DNA from: Burkholderiales bacterium
GTDB taxonomy: Bacteria > Pseudomonadota > Gammaproteobacteria > Burkholderiales > SG8-41
Length of the DNA: 64,000 bases
Direction of reading: 5' to 3'
Assembly: GCA_019749945.1 (NCBI GenBank)
Contig: JAIEPF010000006.1
Location: 62,001-126,000 of the forward strand
Under the pieces are notes generated by a model. That model searched no databases and had not been told where the DNA came from. It saw nothing but the letters and a program-made list of their open reading frames with translations. Both the position numbers and the translations under genes were made by a program. Each line of letters begins with the position of its first letter. Position 1 is the stretch's first letter. Positions 60,437 through 64,000 of this stretch are shown piece after piece.

Positions 60437-61198
60437 ATGATGTTTGAACTGGCTTTATTTGATCTGACCCTGTTCCAGCTGGCGTGGGTCGCCGCGGTGT
60501 TTTTCCTCGCCTTTGTCATACGCGGCATGTCGGGTTTCGGCGCCGGCATGATCGCCGTGCCCTTGCTGGCCTTCGTCATTCCGCTGCAGCTTGCGGTGCC
60601 TTTGTGCAGCCTGCTGGTGTTCGTGCTGTTCGTGATCCTGGTTATCCGTGACCGGCGCGAAGTGGTGTGGGCGGAACTGCGCCTGCTGGTGCCGCCGACC
60701 ATCATCGGCGCCCTGGTCGGGTTGTGGCTGTTTGCCAGCCTCGACAACCGCATGCTGGTGCTGATGCTGGGTTCGTTCCTGGTGTGTTATTCCTGTTACA
60801 TGCTTGCGGTCAGCGTGCTCGGCTTGCCGCAGCTGCGCTGTTCGCAGCGCTGGGCGCTGCCGGTCGGATTTTTCGGCAGTTTTTTCGATACGCTGTTCGG
60901 TGGCGGTGGCGGAACCCTGGTGGTGATTTACATCAATGCCCGCGGCATTGGTCGCGCCGGGTTTCGCGCCACGGTGGCGGCGCTGTGGTTTACCGAGATG
61001 ATTGCGCGCATCGGCGGTTATGCCTGGGCCGGGTTTTACACCGCAACGACGCTGTTGCTGTTTGCCGCCCTGCTGCCGCTGATGTGGGCGGGCACCGTGG
61101 TCGGGGAACGCCTCGGCAACCGGGTCGACAGCGAGACCTTCGCGCGGATACTGGCGGTGATGCTGCTGGCCAGCGGGGTGAGCCTGCTGGCGAAGTGA
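60437..61198 (+). CDS. TauE/SafE-family sulfite/organosulfonate exporter 2
   Basis: 253 residues with RGMSGFGAGMIAVPLLAFVIPLQLAVPL and GFFGSFFDTLFGGGGGTLVVIYINARG, the two glycine-rich halves of the TauE fold. Its closest visible relative is the gene immediately upstream. ATG 60437 or 60440 may be used; both lie within two bases of the previous stop. Confidence 0.9.
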   Translation: MMFELALFDLTLFQLAWVAAVFFLAFVIRGMSGFGAGMIAVPLLAFVIPLQLAVPLCSLLVFVLFVILVIRDRREVVWAELRLLVPPTIIGALVGLWLFASLDNRMLVLMLGSFLVCYSCYMLAVSVLGLPQLRCSQRWALPVGFFGSFFDTLFGGGGGTLVVIYINARGIGRAGFRATVAALWFTEMIARIGGYAWAGFYTATTLLLFAALLPLMWAGTVVGERLGNRVDSETFARILAVMLLASGVSLLAK

Positions 61199-61215
61199 CG
61201 CCGCGGAAAAGCCTG

Positions 61216-61356
61216 TCAGCGCAGGAAAATGACGACGGGGAACACTGCGACGGCCATCACCAGTACCATCCATTCGAGCCGATTGCGCTTCAGCCAGCCG
61301 GTAAAGTGCAGAATCAGTACGATCGCGGCAATCACATAAAACGCATAAAAAGCCAT
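61216..61356 (-). CDS. Small membrane protein (46 residues)
   Basis: The frame MAFYAFYVIAAIVLILHFTG starts at ATG 61356 after a strong GGGGG site and ends WMVLVMAVAVFPVVIFLR. It has two hydrophobic segments joined by a basic loop (GWLKRNRLE), typical of small inner-membrane proteins. It is convergent with the TauE genes. Not a known family, but start signal, composition and helix layout all support a real gene. Confidence 0.65.
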   Translation of the reverse strand: MAFYAFYVIAAIVLILHFTGWLKRNRLEWMVLVMAVAVFPVVIFLR

Positions 61357-61430
61357 TGCAAAATCCCCCTGTAATTTCGGTTTGGAGAATAACCGAATTC
61401 AGCAGCAGTCGCCATTGGCTGCTCTAGCCG

Positions 61431-61613
61431 TCATGGCAGGGTGACATCCTGATCGCCAGCCCGCGGCCGGTAATTTGTCACGGTTGCCTGATCTTTGGAT
61501 TCCTGGGCGCGGGACTTCCCGGACGCCAAGCCATCTGGCGCAGGGTCGATGCCGCCGTCGGCCGGACTTGTGTTGCTGGCGGCTGCCGCAGATGCAAGCC
61601 GGTTGGTTTTCAT
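61431..61613 (-). CDS. Doubtful small ORF (60 residues)
   Basis: ATG 61613 opens MKTNRLASAAAASNTSPADG and ends in RAGDQDVTLP. The start abuts the AT-rich motif, which could act as promoter or leader. There is no ribosome binding site, no recognised domain and a disordered, polar composition, so it may be chance. Confidence 0.25.
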   Translation of the reverse strand: MKTNRLASAAAASNTSPADGGIDPAPDGLASGKSRAQESKDQATVTNYRPRAGDQDVTLP

Positions 61614-61627
61614 TAACTTATTGTTTA
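61614..61627 (-). repeat. AT-rich dispersed motif, flipped-core variant
   Basis: TAACTTATTGTTTA; reverse complement TAAACAATAAGTTA shares the core of the copy at 42258. It sits immediately upstream of the doubtful ORF at 61431. Confidence 0.45.
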
Positions 61628-61803
61628 TTAAATGATTTTAATGCTGCGGGTCTGAATGCCGGCGGTACGTAGTCGCGTTTCAACAGTTGGTTGCAGCAGA
61701 TTCCTCGCCACGAGTCGCATGATGTGTTGCCAAGCTGCTGATTGCCGGCGCAAAATGATCGGCCCTGTCCCTGTAGCGCGGCCCCAACCTTGCGGAGAGT
61801 GCA

Positions 61804-62703
61804 GTGGCGCGTATCGCGGTGTTCAATCAGAAAGGCGGCGTCGGCAAAACGACGACGACGCTGAACCTCGCCGGCCTGCTGGCGCGGCGCGGCGCCGATC
61901 CGCTGGTGATTGATCTGGATCCGCAAGCCCACCTGACCAGCGTCTGCGGCATTACGGTGCCGCGCGCCGAAGCCAGCATTTACGGTCTGTATGCGCATGG
62001 TGCGCCGCTGGCGTCGCTGACCTGCGGCACGCGCAACGGCTGGAAGCTGGTGCCCTCGCACATCGAGTTGTCCAAAGTCGACAGCCAGTTCGGCAAGGGG
62101 CCTGCGGTGCTCGGCCGGCTGGCGGCTGCACTGGAACGCGAGCCCGCGGAGCGTCCGGTGCTGATGGATGCCTGCCCGATGCTCGGCGTGCTGTCGCTGG
62201 GCAGCGTGTTTGCCGCCGACGGCGTGATCATTCCGATTTCGACGGACTATCTGGCGATGAAGGGCGCGCTGCAGATGGAGCGCACGCTGAAGGCGCTGGA
62301 GCAGGTGCTGAAGCGGCGTGTGCCGCGGCGTTACCTGATCACCCGTTATGATCCGCGGCGCCGGATGTCAGCGGATATCGAGCGCCAGCTGCGCGCGCGT
62401 TACGGCGACGAAGTCTGCGCCACGCGCATTGCCGAAAACGTCAGCATCGCCGAGAGTCCGGCCTCCAGCCAGGATGTGTTCGAACATGCCCCGGCGAGCC
62501 GCGGTGCACGCGATTACACCGAACTGCTGGATGAATTGATGGCCGGCGGTTTTATCCGGCTGGCCGGCCGCGAAGTCAGACCGGCCGTACGGACTGCGCC
62601 GCCCGGCGCACGCACCGCGCTCGTCGCGGAGAAGGAAGCGCAGGCGCGGCGCGGTAATGCTGCCGGACTGAAGCTGGTCGCGATGCGTCGGATCGGCAGC
62701 TGA
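61804..62703 (+). CDS. Orphan ParA-family ATPase
   Basis: 299 residues from GTG 61804 after GGAGAG. Deviant Walker A KGGVGKTTTTLNLAGLLARRG with the signature Lys, switch DLDPQAHLTSVCG, and Walker B-like VLMDACPMLG. ParA proteins position chromosomes, plasmids or protein complexes. No ParB gene or parS-like repeats adjoin it, so it is probably an orphan acting on a cellular cargo. The C-terminal 40 residues (AVRTAPPGARTALVAEKEAQ) are low-complexity and look disordered. Confidence 0.9.
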   Translation: MARIAVFNQKGGVGKTTTTLNLAGLLARRGADPLVIDLDPQAHLTSVCGITVPRAEASIYGLYAHGAPLASLTCGTRNGWKLVPSHIELSKVDSQFGKGPAVLGRLAAALEREPAERPVLMDACPMLGVLSLGSVFAADGVIIPISTDYLAMKGALQMERTLKALEQVLKRRVPRRYLITRYDPRRRMSADIERQLRARYGDEVCATRIAENVSIAESPASSQDVFEHAPASRGARDYTELLDELMAGGFIRLAGREVRPAVRTAPPGARTALVAEKEAQARRGNAAGLKLVAMRRIGS

Positions 62704-62710
62704 TGACCGG

Positions 62711-62941
62711 CTAGCGCGGTTCTTCCTGCCGGCTGATCAGGGAGATCATGCTTTCCAGATCGACGCCGTCACCGCGGCTGTCCGGGGCGAGGGTGCTGCA
62801 GTCGAGGATTTCGCAATGCTGGTAGATCTGGCGGATCCGGGTTTCGGCGCCATCCCGGTCACGCGCCTGCACCATCAGGTTCTCCACCACCATGCCGCCG
62901 CGAGTCCTGATCCTGAATCCGAACTTCATCATGTCGGCCAT
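62711..62941 (-). CDS. Small conserved protein of unknown function
   Basis: 76 residues: MADMMKFGFRIRTRGGMVVE then NLMVQARDRDGAETRIRQIY and QHCEILDCSTLAP. The beta-strand/helix pattern and a single hydrophobic face suggest a small ferredoxin-like fold. It is convergent with the parA-like gene and 22 bases after the carbonic-anhydrase-like gene on the same strand. A start at the second Met (MMKFG or MKFG) is possible. Function unknown. Confidence 0.65.
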   Translation of the reverse strand: MADMMKFGFRIRTRGGMVVENLMVQARDRDGAETRIRQIYQHCEILDCSTLAPDSRGDGVDLESMISLISRQEEPR

Positions 62942-62963
62942 GTGCGCTCCCGTTATTTGACGT

Positions 62964-63488
62964 TCAGGATTCGTCGGTTTTCAATTCGTTGCGGTAACGC
63001 CTGAAGTTCTGCACATAGTGTTCAGAGATGCGGTTGATGCCCTTGATCTGTTCCGGGGTCAGCTGGCGCACCACCTTGCCCGGCGCGCCGAGCACCAGCG
63101 AACCGTCGGGGATTTCCTTGCCTTCGCCGATGAAGGCGCCGGCGCCGATCAGGCAGTTTTTGCCGATTTTCGCGCCGTTGAGGATCACCGCCTTGATGCC
63201 GATCAGGCTGCCTTCACCGATGGTGCAGCCATGCAGCATGGCCATGTGGCCGACGCTGACGTTTTTTTCCAGCGTCAGCGGAAAACCGGCATCGGCGTGC
63301 AGCACCGAGCCGTCCTGCACCTGGGCATTTTCGCCGATGGTCAGCGTGTCGCTGTCGCCGCGCAGCACGCAGTTCCACCAGATGCTGGCGTTGTTTTCCA
63401 GTATGACGCTGCCGATGACCGTGGCGTTGGGGGCGATCCAGTAATCACCCTTGCAGATGACCTTGCGTTCGCCGAGGGAGTATTTCAT
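62964..63488 (-). CDS. Gamma carbonic anhydrase-family protein
   Basis: 174 residues with a left-handed beta-helix of hexapeptide repeats ([67 protein letters not shown]). The zinc-ligand His residues are in [14 protein letters not shown]. Members include active gamma carbonic anhydrases and YrdA/PaaY-type thioesterases. ATG 63488 overlaps the stop of the peptidase gene (ATGA). Confidence 0.88.
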   Translation of the reverse strand: MKYSLGERKVICKGDYWIAPNATVIGSVILENNASIWWNCVLRGDSDTLTIGENAQVQDGSVLHADAGFPLTLEKNVSVGHMAMLHGCTIGEGSLIGIKAVILNGAKIGKNCLIGAGAFIGEGKEIPDGSLVLGAPGKVVRQLTPEQIKGINRISEHYVQNFRRYRNELKTDES

Positions 63489-64000
63489 GCGGGATGTCCG
63501 TGATTGCCGGTATCTTTTATCGGGCTGGACGCTTGACGAGCAGGGGGGGCGGTGACGCCTTCCATGCCGGTCAGCGCCAGGGTGAGCAGGAACACGTTCT
63601 GCGCGCCGACATGGTTGTTGACCGGGGAATACCACTCGCCGGGCGAATGGCTGCCGCCGCCGGTGCCGCTGGAACTCAGTGTGATCGCGGGGATGCCCAG
63701 CGACATCGGCAGGTTGGAGTCCGTACTTGAAGCGGTGATTGAGCGCACCTGCGCGCCGACCCGGGGCATTGCAGCCCGCGCCGCCTGGATGATCGGTGTA
63801 TCGATCGGGGTGACACCGGCGGGACGGTCGCCGACCTGCTTGATCTCGACGCTGATTTTGTCGGACTTCCAGCGCGCGTTTTCTTCGTTCACGGCATCCT
63901 GCAGCGCGGCGAGGACTTTTTTCTCGAACTCGAGCAGCGCGGCGTTGCCGTTGGAGCGGATGTCGATGCCGATCGTCGATGTCGCGGCAATCGCGTTGAC
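63485..64000 (-). CDS. M20-family peptidase, C-terminal part (5' end beyond the window)
   Basis: The frame is open from 64000 to the stop at 63485, giving the last 171 residues. Dimerisation-domain strands ([20 protein letters not shown]) are followed by the C-terminal catalytic part: [38 protein letters not shown]. The Ser-His-Ser-Pro-Gly-Glu stretch carries a metal-ligand His. These enzymes hydrolyse dipeptides or acyl amino acids. The N-terminal metal sites are outside the window. Confidence 0.85.
   Translation of the reverse strand, partial: VNAIAATSTIGIDIRSNGNAALLEFEKKVLAALQDAVNEENARWKSDKISVEIKQVGDRPAGVTPIDTPIIQAARAAMPRVGAQVRSITASSTDSNLPMSLGIPAITLSSSGTGGGSHSPGEWYSPVNNHVGAQNVFLLTLALTGMEGVTAPPARQASSPIKDTGNHGHPA

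Larger units (their letters stand above)
61357..61803. other. 447-base spacer with few coding signals
   Basis: This stretch between the small membrane-protein gene and the parA-like gene holds the promoter regions of both, one copy of the AT-rich motif at 61614 and the weak 60-codon frame at 61431-61613. No RNA gene, clear terminator or transposon remnant is seen in the rest. Confidence 0.6.

Noticed and set aside
1..64000. CRISPR arrays, tRNA or rRNA genes, prophage or transposase genes
   Set aside because: None were recognised on either strand; the only regular short repeat is the octamer array at 16146.

Overview
The window is GC-rich chromosomal DNA, probably from a betaproteobacterium of Burkholderiales type. 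The main evidence is six periplasmic Bug (TctC-type) solute receptors beside one TctA/TctB pair, plus FTR1/ExbBD/TonB iron genes, a CysB-type LysR regulator and UbiD/UbiX genes. No rRNA, tRNA, CRISPR array, phage or insertion-sequence transposase was seen. Species cannot be named from sequence alone.

Layout. 1-5.3 kb: a minus-strand iron operon (TonB, ExbB, ExbD, cytochrome c-FTR1 permease, PepSY reductase-like protein, start of a small gene) behind a good Fur box. 5.4-13.2 kb: housekeeping-like genes (beta-hydroxyacid dehydrogenase, Nudix and MBL hydrolases, a Cache-PAS-GGDEF diguanylate cyclase, D-hydroxyacid dehydrogenase, a degenerate SDR, a membrane protein). 13.2-14.9 kb: a patch of dispersed repeats with a truncated P-loop gene, a GNAT acetyltransferase and a HigBA-type toxin-antitoxin pair. 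15-18.4 kb: aminotransferase, lipoproteins, a Tat-exported aldo/keto reductase.

18.45-20.42 kb is the most interesting region. The gene at 19897-20424 is a UGSC-family selenoprotein: an in-frame TGA (20179-20181) encodes the U of U-G-S-C and is followed by a compact hairpin. Just upstream, a thioredoxin-fold ORF (CPTC) and a 360-residue ORF of unknown function lie in one frame, separated only by a TGA and eight sense codons, again followed by a possible hairpin. This may be a second selenoprotein, a thioredoxin fusion of 481 residues.

20.5-40.6 kb: plus-strand carboxylate catabolism: ketopantoate-reductase-like protein, Bug receptors, two FAH-family hydrolases, TctB/TctA split by a 293-bp structured inverted-repeat element, a ThDP enzyme divergent from a CysB-like regulator, two SMP-30 lactonases, an amidohydrolase and two cupins. 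40.7-55.9 kb: a long minus-strand catabolic cluster: FCD/GntR regulator, thiol-dioxygenase-like cupin, quinone oxidoreductase, acyl-CoA ligase, thioesterase, an ABC importer interleaved with UbiX/UbiD, a Rieske dioxygenase (alpha and beta), D-hydroxyacid dehydrogenase, RidA, VOC protein and a flavoprotein. It looks like import, hydroxylation and decarboxylation of an aromatic acid. 56-61.2 kb: three tandem MFS paralogues and two TauE/SafE exporters. 61.2-64 kb: a 46-residue membrane protein, an orphan ParA, a small conserved protein, a gamma-carbonic-anhydrase-like protein and the end of an M20 peptidase.

Two repeat families cross the window: an AT-rich motif (core AAAACAATAA[C/G]TTAT), one copy of which is translated inside the Nudix gene, and inverted-repeat elements with related ends at 13201-13314 and 26038-26330, both starting on the last base of a TAG stop codon.
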